The notes: generated by a model not told the origin, from the sequence alone. A stretch of 63,576 nucleotides of DNA from Vulcanimicrobiota bacterium (GCA_021107945.1 JAIORV010000007.1:1-63576), one strand, 5' to 3'. Counted from the stretch's first letter, positions 42,576 to 51,335 are shown. Made by a program: numbers and translations.

Positions 42576-43397
42576 ATGAACATTCTTATAATAATTGCAA
42601 TAATTGTCTCCATCTTTCTTCTCATTTTGCTATTCATAAAAAGGAAGACCACAAGGCGCAAACCCGTTGTCGCAATAAAGGAAGAACCTTCCGATAAATC
42701 CGTATTCAAATTGAAGAAAACTTCCGGGCATCCGATGAAATATTATATTTCGCTGCCCGAAGGCTGGAGCCCCGACAAAAAATGGGATGTTATCATCCTT
42801 GTGGAGGGGCGGGGATGCAAATGGCTCAAAATGGGAAAAGCATTTGCCCGTGAAAGAAAGAATCTTCCGTTTATCCTTGTTGTCCCGCAGGCTTTTTCCA
42901 ATACCGATATCGTAAAAAGAGAGAAATATTTTTACAGTGATGATATTCTTGAGAAATATGAGAAAACAGGGGTTATGTCTCCGGAAAGGCTGAAGTTTGA
43001 CGAGGAGGGAATTCTTGCCCTGACCTCCGATATTCATAAGGAATATGGCGGAAATGAAAGGTTCTTCATTGCAGGGCATTCCGGGGGCGGGCTTATCATA
43101 TGGAGGCTAATTACCAGGCATCCTGAAAAATTGCAGGCCACCGCGTTCGGTTGCGGATGTTTTTACAATCCCAAACCCGTGTCCGACTCCGCTGGGAAAG
43201 AAGACCTCCCCATAATGGCATTCCAGGGGGAAGACGACAAGTATATAGTAACCATGAACGGCCAGTGGGCAAGGGCAAAGCTTTTCTGTAAGGAATACGG
43301 CATGAAAAACGTTGACAGAAAGATTGTCCCGGGCAGAGGTCATGAATTTTTTGAGGCGGAGATAATGGAATTTTTCTCGAGATTGATTGAGAATTAA
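42576..43397 (+). CDS. membrane-anchored alpha/beta-hydrolase (esterase/polyhydroxybutyrate depolymerase-like)
   Basis: 273 residues from the ATG at 42576 (an upstream in-frame ATG at 42495 lies in repeat DNA). An N-terminal signal anchor (MNILIIIAIIVSIFLLILLF) is followed by an extracytoplasmic alpha/beta-hydrolase. The nucleophile Ser is in GHSGGG, the acid in GEDDKY and the His in GRGHEF. LPEGWSPDKKWDVIILVEG is the typical entry strand of PHB-depolymerase-like esterases. Substrate unknown. Confidence 0.8.
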   Translation: MNILIIIAIIVSIFLLILLFIKRKTTRRKPVVAIKEEPSDKSVFKLKKTSGHPMKYYISLPEGWSPDKKWDVIILVEGRGCKWLKMGKAFARERKNLPFILVVPQAFSNTDIVKREKYFYSDDILEKYEKTGVMSPERLKFDEEGILALTSDIHKEYGGNERFFIAGHSGGGLIIWRLITRHPEKLQATAFGCGCFYNPKPVSDSAGKEDLPIMAFQGEDDKYIVTMNGQWARAKLFCKEYGMKNVDRKIVPGRGHEFFEAEIMEFFSRLIEN

Positions 43398-43472
43398 TAA
43401 AAAGGTGTCTATCCCCATTTGTCAAAATAGGTGAGAAGGCTACTGTTTAGACCGCCTCACTATTTGGGTAGA

Positions 43473-43492
43473 GGCTGGTCTCCCGACCAGCC
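43473..43492. repeat. GGCTGGTC/GACCAGCC hairpin
   Basis: GGCTGGTCTCCCGACCAGCC is a perfect 8-bp stem with a TCCC loop, between the esterase gene and the SpoIIAA-like gene. There is no T-run, so it is a repeat-type hairpin rather than a terminator. Confidence 0.7.
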
Positions 43493-43664
43493 TGGAAACG
43501 GCATGAAATCGAGTTTCGAGAGCTCTTCCCACAAGAGAGGTCTGAAGAAATACGTGAGAAGACCCGGAAAACAGAAAGTATGGGGCGCAGTCTGCATATT
43601 CTCAATCCGAAGCAGGTTATGCCCGCCAAGCTTATCAATCCAAAAACGAAGGGAGAAAAAGTAA

Positions 43665-44027
43665 ATGATCAAGATTCTTGAAAGAAGCAAAGGTAATGTA
43701 TTCGGATTTGAAGCATCGGGAGAAATATCGGAATCTGATATTAAAAGCGTGGCCGCACAAATGGATGAGGCCGTCAAAAAACTTGGGAAGATCAATTGGC
43801 TTTTCATTGTGAAAACAACGAAATACACAGGCCTTCGCGCAATGTACGAAGACATGATGTGGATGTTGAAGAACATAAAGCATTTCGACCGGATGGCCAT
43901 AGTCGGGGACAAGAAATGGGAAGAGCTTCTGGTTAAAGCTGACAGTCTTATTTTTGGTGAAAAATATTTCGATATCTCACAGCTTGAAGATGCCTGGAAG
44001 TATGTCGAGGGCGAAGCGAAGAAGTAG
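43665..44027 (+). CDS. SpoIIAA-like (STAS/SEC14-fold, DUF3478) protein
   Basis: 120 residues. FEASGEISESDIKSVAAQMDEAV, WLFIVKTTKYTGLRAMYEDMMWMLKNIKHFDRMAIVGDKKW and the closing FDISQLEDAWKYV match the SpoIIAA-like family. These are small stand-alone proteins with a STAS-like fold and no established function. Not linked to sporulation genes here. Confidence 0.85.
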   Translation: MIKILERSKGNVFGFEASGEISESDIKSVAAQMDEAVKKLGKINWLFIVKTTKYTGLRAMYEDMMWMLKNIKHFDRMAIVGDKKWEELLVKADSLIFGEKYFDISQLEDAWKYVEGEAKK

Positions 44028-44081
44028 GAGCCTTTTGAAAGATACTATTCAGATATAATTATTCAGTCCGCCGGGGCTTCT

Positions 44082-44190
44082 TGTCCTTCTGAGCGGATCA
44101 AGAATGAATTACTTTACTCCGATGATTTTCTCAAAGACGCGATTATCTTGTGTCCAGGGATTTACACAGCGAAGAATCATAAAGAGATTG
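44082..44190 (+). mobile_element. MITE-like element, truncated copy A4
   Basis: The left half of the 271-bp element: TCCTTCTGAGCGGATCAAGA, then ACTTTACTCCGATGATTTTC and a CACAGCGAAGAATC segment matching copies A1 and A2. The right half is missing. Confidence 0.6.
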
Positions 44191-44559
44191 GCGAAGTGGT
44201 TTTTAACTGAGGTCTTCTTCTGTCCTCGATGTTCGCGGCAAGATGCCAGTCCTGCAAGGATGAGGACTGAATACTTGTCATGAGATTAACCCCCAACTTC
44301 AGTTGGGGGCTAAAAAGACAACCTCTCCTCTTTGAGGTTTAGCCGTTTTAACGGCTTCCCACTGGGAATTTGGCTTGGGAAAGATGGGTAAACCGTTGAA
44401 ACGGTTAAAAGTTCTTTTCTTTACTCAACCCCCGGCTGAAGCCGGGGGATAATCTCATGGGTTGCATTTGGAATAATCTCATGGGTGACATTTGGGACAA
44501 TCTCTGGATGTTATTCGGGATAATCTCTTGGATAGTATTCGGGATTATGTTGTTTGGGC

Positions 44560-44905
44560 AGGAGTTATGCCAAATGAGGAGTGAGTCCTGTTATTGTGAG
44601 CGGCACAAAAAAGAATTACTTTGCTTCGAGGACTTTCTCAAAGACGGGATTTGCTTGGTTTACGGAGATTCACGTGGCGAGGAATCTCAAATTACCAGAG
44701 TTGGGCAAAGCCATACACCCGGGATTGGTGGTCGGATCCGATACCCGATACTGATAAGATGTTGTTGTTTTTTAAAAAAATACTTGAAGGAGATCGTTGC
44801 CACAGAAGAGATCCTTCGCTGATTAATACATCGGAGGTAAGTAAAATCCGTTCTTACCAAAGCTTATCCAGTAAATTAAGAGATCGTATTCCGCTCAGGA
44901 TGACA
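44560..44905 (+). mobile_element. MITE-like element, copy A3 with internal insertion
   Basis: It starts AGGAGTTATGC and keeps the left interior (GAGGACTTTCTCAAAGACGG) and right interior (GAGATCCTTCGCTGATTAAT, then GATCGTATTCCGCTCAGGAT). About 110 extra bases separate the halves, and the outermost right end is missing. Confidence 0.65.
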
Positions 44906-44949
44906 TGGCGGTGGGATCTGAATAGTAATAAATATTTTTGAAAGGAAAC

Positions 44950-45417
44950 ATGTGCCCCCAAATGAGAGCGGAATTTCAAGTACTTATTATTCCCTTTATA
45001 AAAGATGAAAATGGCAGTATAAAGTATGCTGTTTTCAGGAGAAAGGATAATAAAAACTGGCAATTTATAGCCGGTGGCGGTGAAGACACAGAGAAACCCC
45101 CGGACGCCGCCAAACGAGAAACCAAAGAGGAAGCAAATATTACATCAGACGATTTCTTCATTCTTAAAACAAAAACAATGATACCGATTACTGAATTTGA
45201 TGCCCATAGAAACAAAAAGGGATTATACGTAATCCCGGAATACTGCTTTGGAGTAAAAATAAATAGTCTCTCTATCGATATTTCCAATGAACATACAGAG
45301 TTTAAAATAGTTGAATATGATGATGCGGTTTCTCTTCTACAGTACGATGGAAATAAAACCGCGTTGTGGGAATTGAATGAGAGAATAAAGGAGGGTGATT
45401 TGAAACGGGCTTATTAA
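44950..45417 (+). CDS. Nudix hydrolase
   Basis: 155 residues. The Nudix box reads GGGEDTEKPPDAAKRETKEE, fitting Gx5Ex7REUxEE with Asn in place of the usual Gly near its end. It hydrolyses a nucleoside diphosphate linked to another moiety; the substrate is unknown, and (di)nucleoside polyphosphate or NTP clean-up is typical. I use the ATG at 44950 after AAAGGA. A TTG at 44938 is in frame but lies upstream of that site. The gene is monocistronic between repeat fields. Confidence 0.88.
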   Translation: MCPQMRAEFQVLIIPFIKDENGSIKYAVFRRKDNKNWQFIAGGGEDTEKPPDAAKRETKEEANITSDDFFILKTKTMIPITEFDAHRNKKGLYVIPEYCFGVKINSLSIDISNEHTEFKIVEYDDAVSLLQYDGNKTALWELNERIKEGDLKRAY

Positions 45418-45818
45418 GCTTTATCTGGTTAATTGCGTCCTTTTTGGCTCCCCTCTTCGTGGGGACTGACTAAAAAAGTGTGTAGTCATCATGAAGACGT
45501 CATCCTGAATTTGTTTCAGGATCTAATGTTTAAGCCGTTTTTTAGATCCCGAAACAAGTTCGGGATGACTTATTGGACAACCCTCAATATGAATTTTTTG
45601 AATCGGTAAAATATAAAAAAAACAATCCAACCCGTCGATGCATCTGAGCCGTGAAAACAGAGCATTATCCCAATTTTATCGGAAATCCAAAAATTTGCTT
45701 ATTCAAGGGGATGAGGAAGAGGGGGATATTTTCTTGTTTATTTGTGTGTTTTTTTACTTATTATCAAATTTCACCTATAAATGTGAATGTTGTGTGTTGG
45801 TTTAAATTAAACTTTAAG
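45418..45818. repeat. 401-base gap with a 71-base inverted repeat
   Basis: At 45499-45524 and 45544-45569 are 26-base arms (GTCATCCTGAATTTGTTTCA... and its complement with three mismatches) around a 19-base centre. This resembles a REP-like element of a type common in many bacteria. The remaining ~250 bases are AT-rich and show nothing recognisable. Confidence 0.6.
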
Positions 45819-48293
45819 TCAATCTTGTATTCCTTTAACCTTCTTGCGAAGGTTCCAATTCACTTGTCCGCAGTTACAGCGAACGGCCACAGGTTTTTTT
45901 CCCATGGTAGCAAGATGTAACATCCCACTACATTTGCTACACAAATACAACCCATACAGATCCTGAAACGCTTCTACCACCGGTCGGAAATCATTCTCAG
46001 AAAAATTGGCCCAGTTATTATGGTGAACGTTGGTATTCACAGCCCACTGCTCAACATTTGAACGAGTGAATATCGAACCCCTAGTACTGTCCAGCTCTTG
46101 GAACATATCTAAGTAAGTCTCGTTACCCCACGATTTTGCTGCATTTTTCGCTTGCCCCAGTAATTTTTTGTATTGATGCATCGCTGCGAGCAGAAAATCT
46201 CCAAGTTCCCATAGGCCATTCAATTTGTATGTTACTTGCGCCCCTAGAGCATCACATACCATCCCGAAAAACTGTTCCGATCCCCGCCGTAACCGAGCAG
46301 CCGCACTTGGGACATCATTTTTTTTAAGGTCTTCCTCTATTCGTTTCCATATGTCCGCTTCATAATTCACCTGTGGTCCGGTCTCGATGTGCCAGTTGCA
46401 AAATTCGACCATTCCTTCCGGGTCCACGACGCCTTCGTTTCTTAGCTGTTTGGCCCAAGTCCTGTCATGTGTTGTGATGAAGAACTGTCGATCGGGAAAG
46501 AAAGTTGCTAAGAGACGGCAAACCTGCCTCCGGTGGTCCGAATCAACAGACATCACTACATCATCAAGGATGACTAAATCGATTAGGCCTTCAGCTAAGC
46601 GCTCAGACAAAGCCAAATATAGGCAAAATCCCATGCTATCTTGATGTCCTTCACTATGAAGGGCGTGAGGCGGATGCGTACCACGCCCGTAAAAATCGAC
46701 CTTTAAATCGAGTCCAGCTTTTGCAGGTTCGATTTTTGCAGAAAATGTGCTTTCATCGAGTTCATGCAACTTCCTATACAAATCTACAAATCGATCTCTA
46801 ATGGCATCATAAAGATTTCCTAGAATAACATCTCTTGCACTAATGAAACTATCATGCAGGATTTTCGCTCTTCTAAGAGATAACTCCGCGTTCTTAAGCT
46901 GAACTTGTACACTTTCGAGAGCCTTCAAATTCTCTTCGAGGCGCGTTAAGATATCCCAGGCTTTCTGTTCTGGCGTACTCTCTGGGTATTTAGCCTTGAC
47001 TGCAGTATGAATACGGGTGAGAATTTGAACAACTTCGGCAGGAGCAAGCATTCGTTGGACTTTATCCGAGCCAAAATGAGGGTCTGGATACTTCTCTATA
47101 GTGGCACTTAATGCACTTGACAACTCCCGCAAATCACGAAGCCAAGACTGAAGCATTAATACCTCATCATTGAGATCCACAATCTTCGCTGCATTAGTGA
47201 CTTTTTGAAGGTTTGCGATGGTACTATTAACACACTCTTCAATGGTGGCGGACATTTGGGTGATACTATCCTTCTGTTGCTTCACGACCCGTGCCCTTGA
47301 GATCTTTTGTTTCAAGTGTTCGCACAGCTCGCCAGGAGGCCAAAGAGTGTCACATAACGGACAATTGCCGGTCTCATCGATCAATTTAATGCCAAGATTA
47401 GTCAACTGGAAGCGTGAAAGAGCGCGCAGCATTCGAGGATTTGAGCGGACGGTTGCTATCAAATCTCGTAGTTGGCTATCATTTTTGGCGATTTCAGCTT
47501 GATTTTGTTCTGATATCACGTTGCGAAGCTTCTTGATGTCTTCCTCAAACAGAGTGACATTGATGGGCTTGCCGCTGGAGAAAACAGTAAGCGGTTTAAT
47601 GCCTATTTTTAATTCTGTAGAGCAGAGAGTCAAAATAGCCTGACCGCCCAGAATCGCACGATTTCTATTGACAAATTTCAAAACGATGTCTTCGCTGAAG
47701 GTTTTCTCTTGGATTGTAGCTTTAACCGCCTCTCTTGCTGTTTCAACAGCATGCTTCGCAGTCTTGACATCCTTCTTAAAACCATTTTCTACTTTTACAA
47801 GTTTTTTTCTGATGTCCTCGATATCCGAGATGTTGAGGAGTTCTTGAATCTCTTCCGCTCGTGTACCAGCTTCAGCAGTTATATATTTTAGGATTTCACG
47901 TCTAGTCAAAACATGTTGTCCTCGCCTTGCAAGAATCATTATAGGTTCTAAGTAGGATATTTTTGACACGTCAAATTCCAAGTTGTCTGGATCAGCCATG
48001 CAACGCTTTATCTCTACTGGCTTGGCTATTTCTGGTAACTGAATTATGGCGCGTACCATTGCTTCCTCAGGTTTATGATCAATATGTGGACCATGTTTGC
48101 TCAGTGTTATGCCCGAAGTCCCTTTCCCAGCCAGCCGGGAAACCCGCCCTGTCATCAAGAAGTCAATAGCGTCTACAACTGCGCTCTTTCCCGATCCATT
48201 TGGTCCCCATATGACACAATTTAAACCCTTTGGCGTAAGCAATAAATGGGTAATTCCTCGTATATTGTTAACCTCAAGCTCTAGTAATTTCAT
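45819..48293 (-). CDS. SMC/RecF-like ATPase with zinc-hook and C-terminal zinc ribbon
   Basis: 824 residues. Walker A GPNGSGKSA is at 30-38. Coiled-coil arms surround a CPLCDTLWPPGELCEHL zinc hook (about 312-330). The signature region is DSMGFCLYLALSERL (about 551), Walker B is LVILDDVVMSVD (about 570), and the switch His is in ITTHD. A C-terminal extension of ~200 residues ends in CSKC...CNC, a zinc ribbon. The layout recalls RecF/Rad50-type ATPases found in defence islands, with an extra C-terminal module of unknown role. Its ATG overlaps the stop of a 64-residue upstream ORF by four bases. Richer GC and many Ala/Leu codons set it apart from neighbours, suggesting transfer. Confidence 0.8.
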   Translation of the reverse strand: MKLLELEVNNIRGITHLLLTPKGLNCVIWGPNGSGKSAVVDAIDFLMTGRVSRLAGKGTSGITLSKHGPHIDHKPEEAMVRAIIQLPEIAKPVEIKRCMADPDNLEFDVSKISYLEPIMILARRGQHVLTRREILKYITAEAGTRAEEIQELLNISDIEDIRKKLVKVENGFKKDVKTAKHAVETAREAVKATIQEKTFSEDIVLKFVNRNRAILGGQAILTLCSTELKIGIKPLTVFSSGKPINVTLFEEDIKKLRNVISEQNQAEIAKNDSQLRDLIATVRSNPRMLRALSRFQLTNLGIKLIDETGNCPLCDTLWPPGELCEHLKQKISRARVVKQQKDSITQMSATIEECVNSTIANLQKVTNAAKIVDLNDEVLMLQSWLRDLRELSSALSATIEKYPDPHFGSDKVQRMLAPAEVVQILTRIHTAVKAKYPESTPEQKAWDILTRLEENLKALESVQVQLKNAELSLRRAKILHDSFISARDVILGNLYDAIRDRFVDLYRKLHELDESTFSAKIEPAKAGLDLKVDFYGRGTHPPHALHSEGHQDSMGFCLYLALSERLAEGLIDLVILDDVVMSVDSDHRRQVCRLLATFFPDRQFFITTHDRTWAKQLRNEGVVDPEGMVEFCNWHIETGPQVNYEADIWKRIEEDLKKNDVPSAAARLRRGSEQFFGMVCDALGAQVTYKLNGLWELGDFLLAAMHQYKKLLGQAKNAAKSWGNETYLDMFQELDSTRGSIFTRSNVEQWAVNTNVHHNNWANFSENDFRPVVEAFQDLYGLYLCSKCSGMLHLATMGKKPVAVRCNCGQVNWNLRKKVKGIQD

Positions 48294-48484
48294 TGTATTC
48301 CTCCCGATGCCGACTTTATAACATCTTTAATTTGCACCGTTTCCCCCAAATTTCCACTTTTTGCCAGTCCTTTTATTTCTTCTATTGTCTCGGCATCGAA
48401 TTCGTCCGTTCCCTCTATCTTTTTGAACATTTCATCAAATATCTGTTCCACAAGGGATTTTTGAACAATGACTTTTTCTGTCAT
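48290..48484 (-). CDS. small acidic protein coupled to the SMC-like ATPase
   Basis: 64 residues, predicted mostly helical: SLVEQIFDEMFKKIEG, then TIEEIKGLAKSG. No family recognised. AGGAGG lies seven bases before the ATG at 48484, the best ribosome site in the pair. The stop overlaps the ATPase start (ATGA), so the ATPase is probably translated by re-initiation. A small partner directly ahead of an SMC-like ATPase suggests an accessory or regulatory subunit (inference). Confidence 0.75.
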   Translation of the reverse strand: MTEKVIVQKSLVEQIFDEMFKKIEGTDEFDAETIEEIKGLAKSGNLGETVQIKDVIKSASGGIQ

Positions 48485-48715
48485 CAAATTACCTCCTAAT
48501 TACAACTCTTCCGATTTCCCTTTCTTTCAGTTTTTCCTCCGATTTAGATAATGAGAGTCAAGGGGAACAAAGAGAAGTAGAATAAAACTTGTCATTGGTT
48601 TAAACTGCAATTTAAATCAAGGGTTCCCAATTTCCCGTCCCCCATTTCACTCCAAACAACCTTTTAACATCAAAATTCCTGGAAAAATAGGGGCTAAACA
48701 CATTTACACCTCCCC

Positions 48716-50548
48716 CTACAACAACTCCCGCATAACCTGACCATAGAACCACTGTTCCAACTGATCTGCCCCTGTTTCTTTGCCTAGATCCTCAGTGGTT
48801 ATTTCTTTGGACATTTTCAGGTCTTCCCTGAACATTTCGTGCATTTGTTTTCCGAATTCTTTGTCTTGAATTACGAGGGTGTCTTCGTTGTTTAGTTTGA
48901 AGCTTCGGGGGTCGAGGTTGTGGGATCCTACTGTTGATACTTCTCCGTCGAAGACGCTTGCTTTTGTGTGTAGGGTGCTGAATTTGCCGGGGTTGTCCTT
49001 TTTCAGCTCATACATTCTCACTCCGCCCTTGAGCAGATCCTTGTAAAATTCCCTGCCTGCCTGTGTCAGGGGCGGGAGATCGTTTGTTTCTGTGGAGTTT
49101 GTCAGGACTCTTACGTCAACTCCCCGTTTTGCCGCGTTGATTAGAGCTTTGCGGAATTTTTTGGATGAGGGCAGGAAGTATGCATTGCTTATGTACGCCG
49201 TCTTCTTGCAGTTTCCCAGCATCCCGTAGTACCAGTTTTCGATATTTTCATCTTTTTTCTCTTTGGGCTGATGTTTTATGAACCTGGTTGGAGTGCCGCC
49301 CTCTATCCCCGGCGGCGGGTTCTCCGTCATGATTTCCCCGGGGTTCTTTCCCCCGGCGATTTCCCAGTTCTCGGCAAAGACCCGGTTTATTTCCCCAACT
49401 ACGGGACCCTCCGCCTTCACATCGGTGTCCTTGAAACATTCCGCGGACATTGAGCCGGCGCCGTTGGAGAGATCCCTCCGGTCGGTTCCTCCATACGCAT
49501 ATTCCGAGCCTATATTGATGCCTCCCACAACCGCTTCCTTTCCGTCAACCGTGAGCATCTTCATATGCCAGCGGTTATTGAGCTTGTGAATTAGAAGCGG
49601 CGGGTATTCTATGAGTCGCTCGAAAACTTCCTTGTTATTCTTCTTCCAGAATTTAAAATCTTTCTTCCCTCTTTTTTCAATCCATTTCGGAAGATTATCA
49701 ATATCTTTTCCGTTCATATTTTTCGCAAAATCTTTGAAAGCAGATTTTATGTGGCCGTCGATATTTTTCAGGTTCTCACCATGCCATTTAAAATCAGCGG
49801 GAGGATTGAATGCTATTAATTTGACACCTGCATCCTCCATCATTTTGAACATTTTTGGATCGGAATCGGCGGATGAAACCCAGTCGTATATAACCCTGCA
49901 TTTCACACCTTCTTTAGCTTTCTTCGCAAGGAGATTCGCCGTTTTCCACCCGGTCTCATCGCTGTGTATGATGAGGGTCTGAAGATTGATGCTGTGTTTT
50001 GCGTTTTCCATCATCCGGTATCTTTCAGGGAAAGATTCCACGCCGTTTTTCAACAATGTCGTCCTGTTTCCCTCAACAACGCGGGAATCGGTTGTCCGGT
50101 CAATTTCTCTTTGAACATCGGGTCTTAGAAGCCCGGATTCCTTTATGTCGGGATTCATTATAACATCGGATCCCGGCGGAACCCTCTCCGCTTTTTTATT
50201 TTCGCTTTTGAACCAGGACATGGGGGAATTCATGACGGCTCCCACCGTGACACCGCCTGCAAGTCCCGCCAATGCGCCGCATACCGCACCCGCGGGTCCG
50301 AAAGCCAGACCTCCGAGAACGCCCAGTCCCACGCCTCCGATGCCAATGCTTGAAAGGTATGTCCTTACCTTCAGGCTCATGAGCTTGTTTTTAAGTTTGC
50401 CCAGTCTTTCTTTAAATCCGGGTTTCTTATCCCCTTGCAAATCAACCCTGTCGCCGGACGGAATTTCCTGTTTTGGTGTCTTTTTTATGTTTTTCACAGG
50501 CGATCCCGCGTTTGCGAGAAAGTTGGCTTTCCCTGTAGGTTCTATCAT
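48716..50548 (-). CDS. phospholipase D superfamily protein (cardiolipin-synthase-like)
   Basis: 611 residues with two HKD motifs: HMKMLTVDGKEAVVGGINIG (about 326) and LHTKASVFDGEVSTVGSHNL (about 524). This is the pair needed for a PLD-fold transphosphatidylase or phosphodiesterase. The N-terminus is polar with GDRVDLQG, then a Gly/Ala-rich hydrophobic region (about 75-115) that may insert in the membrane. GGAGGGG lies just upstream; the ATG at 50548 is well spaced, while the GTG at 50554 overlaps the site. Cardiolipin synthesis is the commonest role. The leader motif matches the 864-residue protein. Confidence 0.85.
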   Translation of the reverse strand: MIEPTGKANFLANAGSPVKNIKKTPKQEIPSGDRVDLQGDKKPGFKERLGKLKNKLMSLKVRTYLSSIGIGGVGLGVLGGLAFGPAGAVCGALAGLAGGVTVGAVMNSPMSWFKSENKKAERVPPGSDVIMNPDIKESGLLRPDVQREIDRTTDSRVVEGNRTTLLKNGVESFPERYRMMENAKHSINLQTLIIHSDETGWKTANLLAKKAKEGVKCRVIYDWVSSADSDPKMFKMMEDAGVKLIAFNPPADFKWHGENLKNIDGHIKSAFKDFAKNMNGKDIDNLPKWIEKRGKKDFKFWKKNNKEVFERLIEYPPLLIHKLNNRWHMKMLTVDGKEAVVGGINIGSEYAYGGTDRRDLSNGAGSMSAECFKDTDVKAEGPVVGEINRVFAENWEIAGGKNPGEIMTENPPPGIEGGTPTRFIKHQPKEKKDENIENWYYGMLGNCKKTAYISNAYFLPSSKKFRKALINAAKRGVDVRVLTNSTETNDLPPLTQAGREFYKDLLKGGVRMYELKKDNPGKFSTLHTKASVFDGEVSTVGSHNLDPRSFKLNNEDTLVIQDKEFGKQMHEMFREDLKMSKEITTEDLGKETGADQLEQWFYGQVMRELL

Positions 50549-50775
50549 TTCCACCCCTCCATATTATTGATTTATTGAATACATTTCTGAATTAAGCTTT
50601 ATAGTTAATAGTACCATTTTTTTTACCGCAAAGACCACAGAGTTTATAAAATAATTATCTTTGCAGATTTGCTGTTTTATTGATTTTTATTAGTTGCCTT
50701 TGTTGGAGTTTGTCTTGCCGCGAATATCGAGGCTGGAAGCCTCTCCTACAGTGGGGATCGAGGTTAGAAACCTTA

Positions 50776-50793
50776 GCGGGTTTAAAAACCCGC
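50776..50793. repeat. GCGGGTTTAAAAACCCGC palindrome, copy 3
   Basis: Exact third copy with the same GCTACGT flank, 24 bases from the 3' end of the ferritin-like gene. A GAGGCTGGAAGCCTCTCCTA unit lies just upstream at 50729-50748. Confidence 0.8.
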
Positions 50794-50816
50794 GCTACGT
50801 GTTTTGTCAAACCTCA

Positions 50817-51335
50817 TTACCACCAGTCGCGATATATGCCGGGGATGGTTTCTACCGGTCTTGAAAGGGGTGTTTCTTCCTCGTAGAGTTTCAATTCCAG
50901 TTCGAGCATCCGGCGGTGAGTAGCTTCTTCCTCTGCGAGGTAGTTGAAGATATCTTTCAAGGCTTGCTCTTTCGAATTGAGGGAAAGCGTTACATAATAT
51001 GCGTTTGATTCTTTTTCTTTCTCGACGGCTATTTTCAGCAATTCAGGCGTATTGAGTTTTGCAAGTTCTCCGGTTTTGCTTTCATCGGGGAATTTGACCA
51101 TTGAATCGAAGTCTTTTTTCTTTCCCACTATTTTCTTAAATAGATCCTGAAGGTTTTCCTTGTGACTTTGCTCTTCATCTGCCAGGAACCGGAGTTTATT
51201 TATCAAGTGTTGAACTTTTGAATATTTTGCTATTGTCCTGTACATGAATTCAGCCTTGATCTCTCTCTCAATAGCAAGCTCCAGCGCTTCTGCATAGTTA
51301 ACTTCGCCCTGGGCGGGCAGAATTATTTGTTCCAT
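50817..51335 (-). CDS. ferritin-like/rubrerythrin-type diiron protein
   Basis: 172 residues in a four-helix bundle. Helix pairs carry EREIKAEFMYRTIA and LADEEQSHKENL, and EKEKESNAYYVTL and LAEEEATHRRML, giving the duplicated E...ExxH diiron ligand pattern of rubrerythrins without the rubredoxin domain. Likely role: peroxide reduction or iron handling in a low-oxygen organism. GGAGG precedes the ATG. The extreme C-terminus ends in IYRDWW. Confidence 0.88.
   Translation of the reverse strand: MEQIILPAQGEVNYAEALELAIEREIKAEFMYRTIAKYSKVQHLINKLRFLADEEQSHKENLQDLFKKIVGKKKDFDSMVKFPDESKTGELAKLNTPELLKIAVEKEKESNAYYVTLSLNSKEQALKDIFNYLAEEEATHRRMLELELKLYEEETPLSRPVETIPGIYRDWW

Larger units (their letters stand above)
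44028..44949. repeat. dense repeat field with five hairpins and two element copies
   Basis: No gene. Hairpins are CCCCCAACTTCAGTTGGGGG (44290-44309), a CCTC/GAGG stem (44320-44339), AGCCGTTTTAACGGCT (44341-44356), AACCGTTGAAACGGTT (44391-44406) and CCCCCGGCTGAAGCCGGGGG (44429-44448). GGATAATCTC/TGGG units repeat from 44449 to 44540. Two copies of the 271-bp element family are annotated separately. Confidence 0.65.

Noticed and set aside
44457-44941. ORFs of 121 and 106 codons in the repeat field
   Set aside because: They lie in the MITE-like copy A3 and GGATAATCTC repeats; other element copies do not conserve these frames.
45651-45920. 89-codon plus-strand ORF at the 3' end of the SMC-like gene
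   Set aside because: The last third is antisense to the ATPase gene, and the rest is AT-rich with no start signal.
49278-49982. plus-strand ORFs opposite the phospholipase D gene
   Set aside because: Antisense of a protein with two HKD motifs; no independent evidence.
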